Assembly (NCBI GenBank): GCA_003008705.1
Contig: PDUO01000007.1
Coordinates: 1,431,939-1,495,938, forward strand
Source: Pezicula radicicola
Taxonomy: Eukaryota; Ascomycota; Leotiomycetes; Helotiales; Dermateaceae
Reading direction: 5' to 3'
DNA length: 64,000 bases
In this document: positions 35,201-46,560 of the stretch, one piece after another
How positions within the stretch are numbered: the first letter of the stretch is position 1
Layout of the letters: every line of letters begins with the position of its first letter
The notes under the pieces: generated by a model
The model's database searches: none
Told to the model about the DNA's origin: nothing
What the model saw: only the letters and a program-made list of their open reading frames with translations
Program-made: the position numbers and the translations under genes

Positions 35201-35669
35201 TATACTTCTTTAAGTAAAATTTCTATTAAAAATATACTAAATAACTATAGGAAAGAGTTAGTATATAAGTACCTCTAGTATAATATCTCTCTTTATAAAG
35301 ATAGACCTTATTTTAACTATTTCTATAGAAATATACTAAGTTGACTGATAGGTATCTGAAATCGAGGTAATTCAGTTATCTGATTGGCTCGCTTACCCCT
35401 GCTACGCTAAAATCCGCTCCCGCTGGCCGGCAAAGGGATAGTGTGTTTAGGTAGGGTAAAAGAGGACTAGGTTGCTTAGGCCCCTGTAGCCTATTGCTGT
35501 AGCATTGGTCATAGACCGCCTAAAGGTCCCTGTCGTCTCTAAACTTTTTGCCTAACCTTCGTAGGTTGTTTTCTGGGGTAACTTAGGTGTAGTGCGGGGT
35601 TGGGGGGTTGGATTGGAAGCGAGTATTATACTTACCAGTTTCTGGCATTACTGGTGGGTATGCAGGCAT
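32210..35669 (-). CDS. Short-chain dehydrogenase with a transposon in intron 1
   Basis: Exons 35669-35636, 33191-32490 and 32382-32210 join in frame to 302 aa. Motifs: ITGASKGCGRA (cofactor loop), DVEDKESV, LDILINNAG, WEVNVRGVYW, VVNLSSIG with the catalytic Ser, GYQSSKFA (YxxxK), and HPGGVVTE. It is a classical SDR, NADP-type likely from the ARS after strand 2; substrate unknown. Intron 1 is 2444 nt and contains the 2318-bp element at 33244-35561; without it the intron would be about 126 nt, close to the other introns here. The 12-codon first exon has a good ATG context and a GTAAG donor, so the gene may still be expressed if the long intron is removed; if not, it is a split pseudogene. Confidence 0.83.
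33244..35561. mobile_element. 2.3-kb TIR DNA transposon, RIP-degraded, inside the SDR intron
   Basis: The ends are inverted repeats sharing ggcaaaaagtttagagac, flanked by TA on both sides (33242-33243 and 35562-35563), as for Tc1/mariner/pogo elements. About 140-180 bp inward a second inverted block of about 35 bp (atcccttt.ccggccag..agcggattttag) is shared by both ends and is the only GC-rich part. The interior (33.45-35.35 kb) is extremely AT-rich with stops in all frames, so any transposase is destroyed. Its 250-bp derivative is at 26932-27181. Confidence 0.85.
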
Positions 35670-36672
35670 TTTGACGGTGAGACTTTGGATTGCGTAAGAT
35701 AGGAACGTGAAAATAAAGAGAAAGTTGTTTGATGCAAGGCAATAAAGTGAATGGAGTCGAAAAGACGAAGGATATAGAAAGATATATAGATATAAGTCGG
35801 AGATACGACTTATCTAATTTGGGAAATACATGGAGGTAATCCGGAGTTATGGCTTGCTGTTTGTGGGGATCGACGTCACGACACTACTTATTTCCATGGC
35901 CTTTAAACTGGACCTCTTAACTCCGAATACATATCTACCACTCAGCTCCAGTTATTTCAATAATCGGCCTTCGAGATATTAGAAATCAGGCAATGGTGAA
36001 ACACAAGTGGTGGGAGGTTGAATGAGATAAACCTGAATGGGCGATAGTGCAGTCGGCCTGCGGAGCAACCTGCCTAACTGTCAGGTAGCGACAACCTCAA
36101 GATGAGCTGTTTGACACTTTGTGACCTTTGTGGTGTTTTGTAAACACGGAGAAATTTACACCTTACTTACAAAGTGAAATTTGATAGAGATAGGGAAATC
36201 CCTCGACATTGCAGCAGTCTAGACAATGTTCTCTCACACCATCTCCGAAGCGAGGATGTCTAGAAAAGAGGTGACTGCCTGGTAGGTAATTGAAAAGTGT
36301 CTCCACAGGAGATACCCAGAAAAGATGGTCAATAATGGAAGTTCCCTGTTAGCAACAATAAAGATTAGAAAGTTCTCCAAGCCTAGTCACTCACCCAGTG
36401 ATGAAGGCGTCTGAATAAAATCACTTTATATCTGCTGGCAGCAAGTACGGCAGTAATGTTTGTCTTTAATCTCGATCGTGGGTAGTTTTACCCATCAACA
36501 GACCAAAAACAACTCAATGAAAAGGACGTATCCAGGGGTATCAAATGTTGAGATTGTCTTTTGCGTCTCAAATAATTACATGGTAACATGATTCGTTGCG
36601 AGCCTTGTATATATACGAAGGTGTCATTCCACACAGTGTTCACAAACACCATATCGTCTCATTACCAGCGTT
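35670..36672. other. Intergenic, promoter side of the SDR
   Basis: No gene supported. The 3' end of the neighbouring KKRGRPKK-motif gene is at 36673. Confidence 0.45.
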
Positions 36673-37781
36673 TTACGCCTCCTTCGGCTGAGGTTCAGCC
36701 TTTGCCTTTTCAACTGAGGATTCGACTTCTGACATCCCAGGCGCAACAAGGTACTTTCTCTCCTCTCCCATTACCACTGCAACTCCGTTAGCTCAAGTCC
36801 GAATCGGCAAATGCTTACAAGCTAGTACTCACATCGTTCATATAAAACATAACTCGTCACAATCAGAATTGGCATAGCCACAATTGCCATTGTCACCTTC
36901 CTTGCTACAGGCTTGTAATTTGGGGGTAGTTGTGTTTTCTCGCTCGGAAGTGGCCTTGCCCCAGCTCTTCCTGATATATTTGAGACTATTGCAGAATTTA
37001 GGGCCGCAACGGGGATCTTTGGTTTTGGAGCTGAGTTTGGCGGGGCTTTGGAAGGTGTAGATATTGGTTTGGTGGGTTGTGATTTGGGCTTCGCAGACTC
37101 GGGGGAGGATGTGGATGGCGATTTGGAAGCTATTGTTGGTTTTGAAGATGATTTATTAGGAGTAAGAGGTGACGCGGCTGCCTTTGGAGAAGCTGAGGGT
37201 TGTGCAGTCGGCGGCGTGGTTATACTACGTGCGGTAGGTTTCGCTATCATGGAAGGTTTAAATGCTTGAGCGATCTTTGTAGGAGGTTGAGGATTCTCGA
37301 ATGCGTTTTTCGGCAGTTCCCTTACTTTGCTGAGGATCTGTGAGTTTTCTGGTGTGACTGTCGCCTTCTTCACATCTGGGACGACTAATTTTTCCGCCGC
37401 TGGAGTTTCCGACACTGCAGGCTTCACTGCAGAGGTTGGGGTTGCTTGCTTGGTTGGAGCAATTGGGCTTGCTGCTACAACAGGCTTCGATGGGGCTGTC
37501 ACCGAATTCGAAGTTCCTGACGTCAATGGTTGTGCAGTTGCTTTTGACGCCCCAGCGGACTTAGGCGCAGGCTTGGTCGCAGTCTTTTTGACCGGTACAG
37601 GCTTTGTAGCAGGCTTTGATACATCTGAAGCCTTTGTTGTGGTGGTGGTTGACTTCGCAACCTTGGTAGTCTTCGCTCGAGTTGTCGTCTTTGGCTTGAG
37701 CACATCAGCCAATTCGGCGTCCATTGGGTCAACGACCTTCTTTGGCCTTCCTCGCTTCTTGACGATCTCGGTAGCTGACAT
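36673..37781 (-). CDS. Low-complexity protein with an AT-hook-like motif and a C-terminal membrane helix
   Basis: Exons 37781-36833 and 36776-36673 (intron 56 nt) give 350 aa. Residues 8-15 read KKRGRPKK, an AT-hook-like core. About 250 residues of Lys/Pro/Ala/Ser/Thr repeats follow (TKPAPKSAGASK, KPKSQPTKPISTPSK), disordered. Near the end a single hydrophobic segment (VTMAIVAMPILIVTSYVLY) is followed by ERLVMGEERKYLV and an acidic-basic tail. The C-terminal 60 residues look like the conserved part, with the membrane helix anchoring the protein. The combination is odd: an AT-hook predicts DNA contact, the helix predicts a membrane. The basic motif may simply be a charge cluster. Confidence 0.75.
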
Positions 37782-39081
37782 TGTGGGGGATGTGCTGGCT
37801 GGAGGAGCTGATTACGATTGTGAATCTCCGAAAGGGGAAATGTTGAGGTTGTCGAAAAATTTGGCTTAGCGACGCGTCGGGATCTGGAGACGCGTTTTGC
37901 CGGATGTACGAGTGTAGTACTCGAGTAGTAGTGAACCTTCGGTCGCCTCTTCTATTTCTCGTGTTTATATAATAACAACCTATTCTCAATAACCACGCAA
38001 ATCGTAGCTTTGAAATGGAAAAGCACTAGAACGTTCAGAGCCGAAAAAGACTTGTTGTTTCTTTGAGTCTTGCATCAGGTCACATTCTGATTTTCTGGTG
38101 GTGCAATGTTGTTAAGCTACTGTGGTGGGGCAAGCCCTTTGCATGAATCTCACGAAATTGGCGCGAATCCTTGATTGACCACGATGGTTGGAGTCATCAC
38201 AGCCATGGGAGAAACAAAACATACAAAACATACAAAACAAATAACAATTAGGGCATGGAAGTTGCCTCGGCGCTAGGAAGTCTCTCGCCCTCTGCTCCAG
38301 TCATCACAGGCTTGGTATGGCAGGAGAGCCCTGCGCCAGTAGTATTGGCAATGCAGGTACATTGTTGTCGTGAGGGTGCAAGGAACCTCGTTGTGCTTAG
38401 AAACAGCATTTCAGGAGGTCCTGGCTCGCATTGGACAATTGAATCCTCCCACTTGGATGTCGAAGTCGATTATATTTGTCTCTGAGGGGTGTTCATCCGC
38501 AATAATGTATTTCCAAAGATTCTTCCTCGTCCTCAAAGCTCTGTCCAGGGGAGTTGAGCACCTGACCTGCCGAGCCGGGGGTCTGCGGACCGTAACGATG
38601 ATGGAATGCGGGGAGGAGAGATATACGACATCTTTATTCGAGGGATAATTACGAGTTGAGCCTGTCTGTGTTATAACTACCGGCTGGTAGACAATCATCT
38701 GGCTTAGTTCGTAATGTACTCCGTACATGCGCACCATTACTCGACCATGTGGACAAGGCAGAATAGCCATGATCAGACCAAAATGCTGTCAACCTTACAT
38801 GTTCGGACGCTTTTGCCGAGGGTAGCAGATCATAAGCTTTACCATGCTTCGTGCTCCAAGCCATAAAATGGGCATTGGTGGACTTGTGCCAGGTCGAAAG
38901 ATGGGACGTCCCACGTTCAGCCGAAATCCTTCCCGGGGGAGCAGTGCCCGAAAGCTTTCGCCAAAGTTGTCAAACAAAGCTACATGGTATTGATAGTTTC
39001 CAGGGGGCCGAACATAAGTATTCTACTATTTCTCTTTCAGATCATCCTCCCTTTCTATTGTTGTTGTGTCACCTTAAGCCT
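37782..39081. other. Intergenic, possible relics
   Basis: Frames of 70-120 codons on both strands at 38.25-38.98 kb overlap each other and show no family features. The last 100 bp form the leader of the GH79-like gene. Confidence 0.4.
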
Positions 39082-40799
39082 ATGATGCATAGAGCACGAT
39101 TTTATTTAATATGGCTGGCGCTGGCCGCTATCACTGAAGCTGCTACTTACGCCGTTCCCACAACTGCCCCGGCTGGATCAGCAACACTGGAACCAGCACC
39201 AGTGGGCGTCTCGTAGGTTTTCTTAACTCCTTTAATTTGTTGTTTTCAAACTAATGGCTCTTCAGATTCGAGTTTTTCGCTTTTCCATCGTATTTTACTA
39301 ATGTAACCGGGACATCGCAATGCCTGGAAAACTTCAAGACACTAACTGGGACTTGGCCGCCGATACGAATTGGAGGCACGACACAGTAAGTACACTGAGT
39401 ATGTACTCTAGACCCATTCACTAACGCTATTCAGAGACCGCGCAACTTATGATGCATCTACTTCAGCATATGTTGTCTATTCCGTTGCCTCTGCTGTTGA
39501 CGCTCCAGCAAGTCTGACATTCGGACCCTCATTCATGTCACTAGCTTCGACGTACGCAGGCTCAGTCGTCCTTGGTGAGGCTGTTCTCCCCATGACTTAA
39601 GAGGCATCTCTTTAAAATCGCCCACTAACTAGCTCGCAGGTCTTAACCGGGGTCATAACGATATTTCAAATACCATTGCAGCGGCTAAAGTTGCAAATGT
39701 TAATATGGGTAATATCCTTGCAATTGAGCTCGGCAATGAGCCAGAATGTGAGCTATTCAATTCATATTCTACCGGCAGACCAGTGACCATATTAACATTA
39801 CACAGATTGGCTGAGTGCTAGTCAGCCAATCGCAGTTGCATCTGGAACATGGACTCCCGCAAATGACGCAGCCTCTCAAAACAACTGGGACATTCTAGTC
39901 GGTGAAGCACTTGGAACAACTAATATCATCCAAGCGGGAAATTCGAATTCGGATCCTCCAACTTGGGGAGCAGCAGAATTAATTGCGACTGAAAATGCTA
40001 CTGTGAAGTCTTACGTGCATAACTACGCTCATCACAATTACCCAGGAGGAACCGTGACTTCGCTTATGAGTCACAGTGGCATAGTGAGCAATGTTGCGAA
40101 GCTAGCAACTGATGCTGTAGCTGCGATTGATATTGGCAAGCAATACGTATTAGGCGAGACGAACTCAGTATCTGGCGGAGGAGCAGCCTCAGTGAGCCCA
40201 ACATTCGGAGCCGGGTTATGGACGATGGTAAATCTCAGTCCAATTTTCTCAACTCTTAACCACCTACTTACACAAAACAGGACTACGTACTCCACGCAAC
40301 CGCCTCAAACATAAGCCGTACCTACTTCCACCACGGCACATTAGGAGCATGTTACTACTGCTGGTGGGGACGCTACGACATGGGATCACCTTACTACGGA
40401 GCCTACGCCGCAACAGCCGCCATGGCAGGCGGGTCCTACATCTCAGCCCTAGATACAGGAACCACCAACTACGCAGTCTACATAATCTACTCCTCATCCA
40501 AAACCCCATTAAAAGCACTTCTCTACAATTCCGTTTACTACGATGGTACTGGAACAAGAGGCAGTGAATCTTTCACCTTGACTGGTTTAACTGGGTCGAC
40601 GGTAAAGGCGAAGAGATTAACTGCTACTAGTGCGTTGTCGAGGGTTGATCAGGGTCAGAATCCTACGTTTGGTGGTCAGTACTTTGCGAATGTTACTTGT
40701 GGGATTGGAGGGACGGAGACGTTTGAGAGTACGAGTGTTAGTAGCGGGGCGGCTACTTTTAATGTTCTTGCTTCGGAGGCGCTGTTAGTGTATTTCTGA
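39082..40799 (+). CDS. Secreted glycoside hydrolase family 79-like enzyme (beta-glucuronidase type)
   Basis: Exons 39082-39212, 39266-39385, 39435-39574, 39640-39747, 39806-40227 and 40281-40799 give 479 aa. A signal peptide (MMHRARFYLIWLALAAITEA) is followed by EPAPVGVSFEFFAFP. The catalytic acid/base site reads IELGNEPE (Glu near residue 164) and the nucleophile site VLGETNSVSGGG (Glu near 284), both as in GH79. VHNYAHHNYPGG and YFHHGTLGACYYCWW lie between and after. The C-terminal part (residues ~340-479) is a beta-rich domain like Glyco_hydro_79C. These enzymes cut glucuronic acid from plant or fungal cell-wall glycans outside the cell. Both catalytic Glu are intact. Several Asn-x-Ser/Thr sites are present. 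Confidence 0.88.
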
Positions 40800-40957
40800 T
40801 GAGGAAGAAGAATGACCATGGAGGAGAGTAATATTCTTTGGGTATATTATTTAAACTAAAGTGTGTTCTTTTTTTAAAAAAAATTTGTGACTGTATTTTG
40901 ACTTCTTGGGGAATCAAGATCCCGGGCACGTTTTTGTGAGAATGAGTCTTAGTTAAG

Positions 40958-41532
40958 TAGTGTTGCTAACAATACAGCAATACTTCGTATATTATAATAT
41001 TATTTACTAATCTTAGTAGTATCTAAGAACAACGTTGACGATACTTTATCAGAAGCCACATACGCCAGAGAAGCTAGCTCCCCGAGCCACAAATTAAGTA
41101 AACTAGACTGGCTCTTTGACTTCTTAGTCCACTTAAATGGCTAGCTCTCCCTTCTAGGTCAAAAGTGGCTCTTCTAGTAAAATTACAAGAAGCCGGACTA
41201 TCGTTAACGTTACCTAAGAACTTCTTGGGAATTTCCTAGGGAATAGTTATTCTGGCCGAGGGTCTTACTAATATAAGTGTAGTATAAAGCAGAGTAGTAC
41301 TCTATAGGTAGGTAAGCTAAGTAAGTATTATAAAGTAGTAAGGTACCTTGCTGAGTTCTAGATAATGGGGTTTATTTAACTATAAAGTATACTAGTAGAT
41401 TTTTATAATATAAGTAAAAATAGTCTAAGTTGTAAATAGGAAAGGTTAGGTAATGATGTTGTTTATATTGTTTATTAGCAATATGACATCAATGTGGTTA
41501 ATATCGTATTGTTTATATTGCTAGCAACACTG
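40958..41532. mobile_element. 575-bp hAT-like non-autonomous element with 8-bp target duplication
   Basis: The ends are inverted repeats beginning tagtgttgct / cagtgttgct and continuing agcaata..acaatac-like for about 26 bp. The 8-bp flanks are tagttaag (40950-40957) and tacttaag (41533-41540), equal at 7 of 8 bases. hAT elements make 8-bp duplications and often start CAGTGTTG. The inside is AT-rich and non-coding. Confidence 0.75.
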
Positions 41533-41542
41533 TACTTAAGTA

Positions 41543-41671
41543 TATCCCTTAGTCCGTCAAGTGTTTCACAGTTTAGCACGCCCGCATTCTCCCCGGATTT
41601 TCACTACCAAAAATGTATGTATTTTGTCGTGCACGTCCGGGGAGTCCTCCTGTGAAACGCACTAAGGGATA
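41543..41671. mobile_element. 129-bp foldback element
   Basis: The left arm starts tatcccttagt and includes tttcacag and ctccccgga; the right arm is its imperfect reverse complement, ending actaagggata. It begins two bases after the target duplication of the hAT-like element. Likely a tiny MITE; no coding capacity. Confidence 0.65.
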
Positions 41672-42823
41672 CAGTAAAAAGTTATTAAAAACTTGCTACG
41701 TCACACATTTTTGTGCTGGTCTTGTGGGTCGTAATTTAGATAATGATGAAACAACTGAGACCCCGGAATGCAAGTTTAGCTTTTGAGGGGTTGAAGTATA
41801 GCCTTACAACCTTGATCATGAGATCGATCTACTGTACGAGTACCAAACAACGATCCTTTTCCCACATCTCACATCGTTTGTAAGAGCTACCAAGGACCAA
41901 AATCTGACGTCGATCTCTATTTAACTTTGGTAAGTACGGAGTTGTTAAGTACCGAAGAATTTAGGGATCTGCCATAACCTTAAATTTAGACTTGAGGGTT
42001 AAGTTAAAACCTAGCTCTGGTATGACGGTACGTCATTTCCACTGCTCTTAACGTGCCGCTCTACGTAAAATTTATCGAGCCAATAGGCTATTAAGCGAGG
42101 CTTTTGTGTTATTAAAATGGGTAGAGGGAAAGAGAAAAGAAAGGAAATAAGCGAGCAAAACCAAACTTGGAGTAAAATTGTTCTCTCTCCTGATTTATAT
42201 ATCCTGTGTATACTTTAGCCATTGGAAGGCTGAATTAATTAAAATAACTAGGTTTGTTTTCAAGATCAAGTCTTATTTTCATGATTGTACCAATTGTAGT
42301 CTTCCACTAGAAGTTCTCCAAAGAGTCTAACATGACGCAGTGAAAAATATGCTCCGTGTGGTTTACCACTTACGACAGAGGCTGACCTTGAGAATTGAAC
42401 TTGGAAAAGAATACGAAATACCTACTAAGTGTATACCATTCGAATCATTTTTACTCAGAGCATTTAGAAATTAAAAAAACCGGTGTCACTGGAACTTAAC
42501 GTTTGCAGTCATTGAGATCTTCATTCTATTTCTCTATTCGGACTCAAGCTCAGCATATTCGGAATCCTGACTGAAATTTGATAATCCTTCACGGAGATGA
42601 GATGACGATTATGTAGAAAGTATATTCCATTTCAACTGCATAACTAAATCCATACTACTGAAGTCATGACATAAAATTTCACTATAAAGAGAACTCGAAT
42701 TCCACCCTCGAAAACACAACACTCGCACAATCAACACCGACATCTCAACGGCATCACAGCCTCCACACATCTTTCCACACATCTTTCCACGCTTTTCAAA
42801 CTAATAACCAAATCACAATCACC
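41672..42823. other. Promoter side of the HsbA-like gene
   Basis: No gene seen. The last 60 bp hold a 12-bp direct repeat (ccacacatcttt twice, about 42762-42785) in the leader of the next gene. Confidence 0.45.
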
Positions 42824-43690
42824 ATGCGTTTCTCCACTCAAATCGCAGCAGCAGCACTCCTAGCAGCCAGCACAACCCTAAGCACTCCAGTCCTCCAAAC
42901 CCGTGCCGTGACCCCCGATGAAGTGGTAGCCAACATCAATCAAATCACCACACTCTCCCAAGACCTACAACCCATAGTCTTATCAATAACCCTCGGACTC
43001 CTTCCAAACCCATCAGTTGTTCAAGTAAGTAATGCCATTCCTTCCATCCTCTAGAATAAAACCCTATCCTACACAGTTATTTATAAAGTACTTAAAACTG
43101 AAATTCGAAAACTTTTTTGTAGCCTCTCTTGGATGGTCTTCAAGAGATTATCAATACAGCGAATGATGATATCACTGCTATGGGAACAGGTTCTGTTCTT
43201 TATACAGATGTGACTGCTGCGCAGAAGATCTGTGATGAATTTCGTTTGGTATATTATTCCTCCTCCCTTACTTCCCTTTCCCTCTCTTCCCCAAAAAAGA
43301 AAGAAAAGAAAGAAATAATAATAAACTCCAATCACTAGTTTGTTACAGTCCATCAAACCCTCCTTGGTATCGTAATTGGAAAAGCAGGGCTGCTACAAGG
43401 ATTACTCCTGGGTGCTCCTGTAGCTACGATTCTGAAGATCTTAGAAGGTGTTGTTGATGTAAGTTAAATAAATTGCTGACTTCGATCAAGTTCACTTTGA
43501 GATAGGCAATTGGGAAATTTCACTAATTTTATAATTTGTCGTATAGGCTCTTGCTTTGGGGATTATTAATTCTGTACCTTCTTGTGCAGCGGATGCCACT
43601 AAGGATAAGAATAGTCTTGATGGGACTTTGAAGCAGGCTGTTTGTGCTTATACTCCTCTTGGGAGCATTGGTTTGCCTCTTTTATGTTAG
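42824..43690 (+). CDS. Secreted HsbA-like (hydrophobic surface-binding) protein
   Basis: Exons 42824-43024, 43123-43248, 43339-43458 and 43547-43690 give 196 aa. The signal peptide is MRFSTQIAAAALLAASTTLS. The mature part is helical with regularly spaced hydrophobic residues: DEVVANINQITTLSQDLQP, GLQEIINTANDDI, ICDEFRLFVTVHQTLLGIVIGKAGLL, with Cys in CDEF, SCAAD, VCAY and the final LC. HsbA-type proteins coat hydrophobic surfaces and help recruit lytic enzymes; related small secreted proteins occur in plant-associated fungi. Family assignment rests on length, signal peptide and helix pattern, not on a diagnostic motif. Every intron is in phase 0. Confidence 0.72.
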
Positions 43691-44042
43691 GGGATGGGAG
43701 ATGTTGAGGAGGAATTTGTGAATTGATGTGGGGAGGGGGTTGCTTTGGAGGGGTTGTTTAGCTAGGTGGGTGGTTGGTTGGTTGGTTGGTGGTTATTATG
43801 GATTGGGGTGAGATGAAGAAAGGTTGAGTTATTAAGTTTTCTAAATTGAAATTAGTGTGCGCTTTTTTAATTGAGTTATATTTATTTACTTAACAATTAT
43901 AGTTTTTGTTTAATGGTCTTTATTTATATGCCTTATTATACCACTTTTGCTTAGGCCGGCTTACTTTTAACAAAGGGCCTCTAAAGGAACCCCTTCGCCT
44001 AGCTAGGGAACTGAAATCTACTACTCCTATAATAAACATTAT
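43691..44042. other. 3' flank of the HsbA-like gene
   Basis: Contains a short gttg-rich run (43760-43790). No gene. Confidence 0.4.
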
Positions 44043-44365
44043 CCCTTTTCTACCTCTGTTTACGCAAAACATAAAATCAAGGCTGGTTTAGAGTGGCGTA
44101 TTTGATTAGTTTTTCAGGAAGCTAAATACCTTAACCTTTATAAGAATTTGTGAAAACGCTTTCCTTTGGCTATGTGACCTATGATACTAGGCCAACTCGG
44201 CATACCGTTATTGGGATTGACCTACGGTTGAGAACTGATGACCGCATTTTATCCTCGGCGAAGGATACCGCCACTCATATATGAATGGACAAGCCGAATA
44301 GAGTAAAAACAATGTACAGAAATTGTGTTAAAGAACTATTTAAATCCAGAAAGGAAGTGAAACAT
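44043..44365. repeat. Repeat relic, copy A (less mutated)
   Basis: It matches 52391-52890 over its whole length, apart from a 158-bp insert in that copy. Most differences have C or G here and T or A there. A + frame over 44120-44490 is open in pieces (VIGIDLRLRTDDRIL, YRNCVKELFKSRKE) and may be the trace of an element-coded protein I do not recognise. Confidence 0.75.
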
Positions 44366-46560
44366 GTCCTCATTCAACTTCTCAGGGGCCCAATCTCCAT
44401 AAGACTTATCTGCAAACATATTAAAGGGGCCATCGGAGTAGGGCTCTCAAATGAAAACGAATTAATGAAAATCTATCTTTATTTGCCTAAATGAATTGAA
44501 AAATAGAGCCTTAAATGTAATCGAATTTAACCTCTAATTTTTAACGAATAGAATGTATTTTCATTTGTTTATTTATAATATAACATGCCCTTGCCACCAA
44601 AATATAGACGTAAACTACTTCTAAACTTCTCAATATTTAATACAATTACAGATTACTATATAATCGAATTTTATAAAAGAGATTGTATTATAAAAAGCTA
44701 AGTTAGATTAGTTATTAAATTTTTAATAAAGTTAAATACTTACCCTCCCCCTCCTCCTCGTTAGATGCTGATTTTTATCAAGTTTTAATTCTATAGTTGC
44801 TTACTATACTGTCTAGAAATTAAGTTATAAGTAAATAATTTTTTGAAGTTGAGATTGTGGTGTCGAGCACCCCGGGTCTAGCGCCCTATACTCTTGGCTA
44901 GGTAGCAGCTCGTTAAATAAGCCTGGCCTCACTTTTGCTTCCTGTCTGCTACTACCACGCCACTTTACACTGCTCAGCCTCTGCACGGTTGTATCTCCCT
45001 TGCTTCCTGCGCATCGTGCTTCTTGATCCGCGCCTCCGGTTCAAGGCGGAAATGTATTTGTGGTCCGCCCATGCAACAACCAGTACAACGAGTAGCGAGA
45101 TGGTTGCATACTCTATACTATCAATTCATACACGAACAGCATGGGAAGCTTCTTAGGCATACGAAAGAACTATCTACCATGCCTTACCATTATGGTAGTC
45201 GGATTGTTGGTGCCTAGACTTGCTGCATTTGATTCTTACAAATCTATTCTAGGATCCAAGGTTGCATTGTATTTTAGTTTGAAAGGCTTTGAAGAGGACG
45301 AAAGATTGAAAGTTGAGATAGACCCTCATCCAAAGACCAATTTTTTTATAGAAATTTCCCGGCGAAAAAAAAGCCCGACTCCCCACTCTCCACTACTTAG
45401 AATTGGAGAGGAAGGCGTTGTAACAACTTGGAAGTTTACTTAAAGAAACCAGGGGTTTCAGCTTAAGAACTGAAAGCAGAATCAGACTGTTGGGAAGTAT
45501 GAATCAGATTTTACAACCTTCGATACCAATTATTGTACTAAAGATAAAATATACTCTACGTTCTTTGACTAGAACTGGGGACATGCTCCTCTGCATTGCA
45601 AATTTGAACGGGCGTCTTCTATTGGGAAATTAGCCTGGAAAGACGATACAGCATCAAGGCGTCTAAGCCGTAGATAGATAGATTCTGACAGACTCAGATA
45701 GATTCGTGGCACGACAGAAGAACGAGTGACCCCGCACTACGACTTCGAGCCTCAAGTAATTCATAGGTTGCGGTCTCCGCTGATAACGAACGACTCTCCA
45801 TACCCCACCTTGTAGTAATGCGGTCCCGGTTGAGCAGGCTGCGTACCAATCCAACATTTACGGCACAGCATTGGCGTCTGCAAGTAATTCAAAACGGCAT
45901 GAGAAGCATGAGAGGAAGCGTATCAGAAATACCACCTGGAAAATCCATGAATCCAATGCACGCATGCGAGTTGCAGAGATAGCTCTGTAGCCAGTGAAGC
46001 AGCAACACGTCAGGTGGACTGCATTGGCAGCCGCCTCAATGATTCGAGTTTGTATGAATTGATGTATGTTTGGCAGATGGCGTGGAGGGAGAGGTCAGTT
46101 GTGGGATTTGGAGCCAAAGCGTGCGACGCATCACTGCGAATCATCTGAGGCTTTTGCTCAACGATACAAGAATATCATCTTCCTATATCCCAATTCAACT
46201 GTATTTGCCTACTTCACGGACAAGCTATTTATCTGCAATTGCCATACTATTGCCACACTCCAAGCTCAAAATTTCAGCGAATCGGATCTACTGATTTGCT
46301 CTCAGTGAGCTGGATGCTAAACCGCACATTTTCCAGAGACAAAAACCGCGAGTTTTCACATTTGGAGACGCGACTCGGGTCTTTCAGGCGGCGGCTGAGA
46401 AATCCTCTAGGGAGCAGGAGGAATAGTCTGCAAGGAAAGGTCCTTCAACCTCCGTCACAAGTAAGCAACCGTCTTATCGCCCTCTGAAAGTCGAGTTGTA
46501 CCATGGCGAGGAAGATTCAAGCTAATATGTTGTGCCACGAACCAGGCCCACTCAGCTGCA
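44366..46560. other. AT-rich then mixed intergenic region
   Basis: 44.5-44.86 kb is very AT-rich. 44.87-46.5 kb is of normal composition with overlapping short frames. A 100-codon ATG frame at 45141-45443 has a hydrophobic N-terminus but no other support. No gene called. Confidence 0.4.

Noticed and set aside
37048..37869. Two large + frames opposite the KKRGRPKK-motif gene
   Set aside because: They are the antisense of a Lys/Pro/Ala/Thr-rich coding region, which reads as Gly/Val/Phe-rich on the other strand.
45141..45443. 100-aa ATG frame with a hydrophobic N-terminus, possible small secreted protein
   Set aside because: No cysteine pattern, no homology that I recognise, overlapping alternative frames; support is too weak to call a gene.
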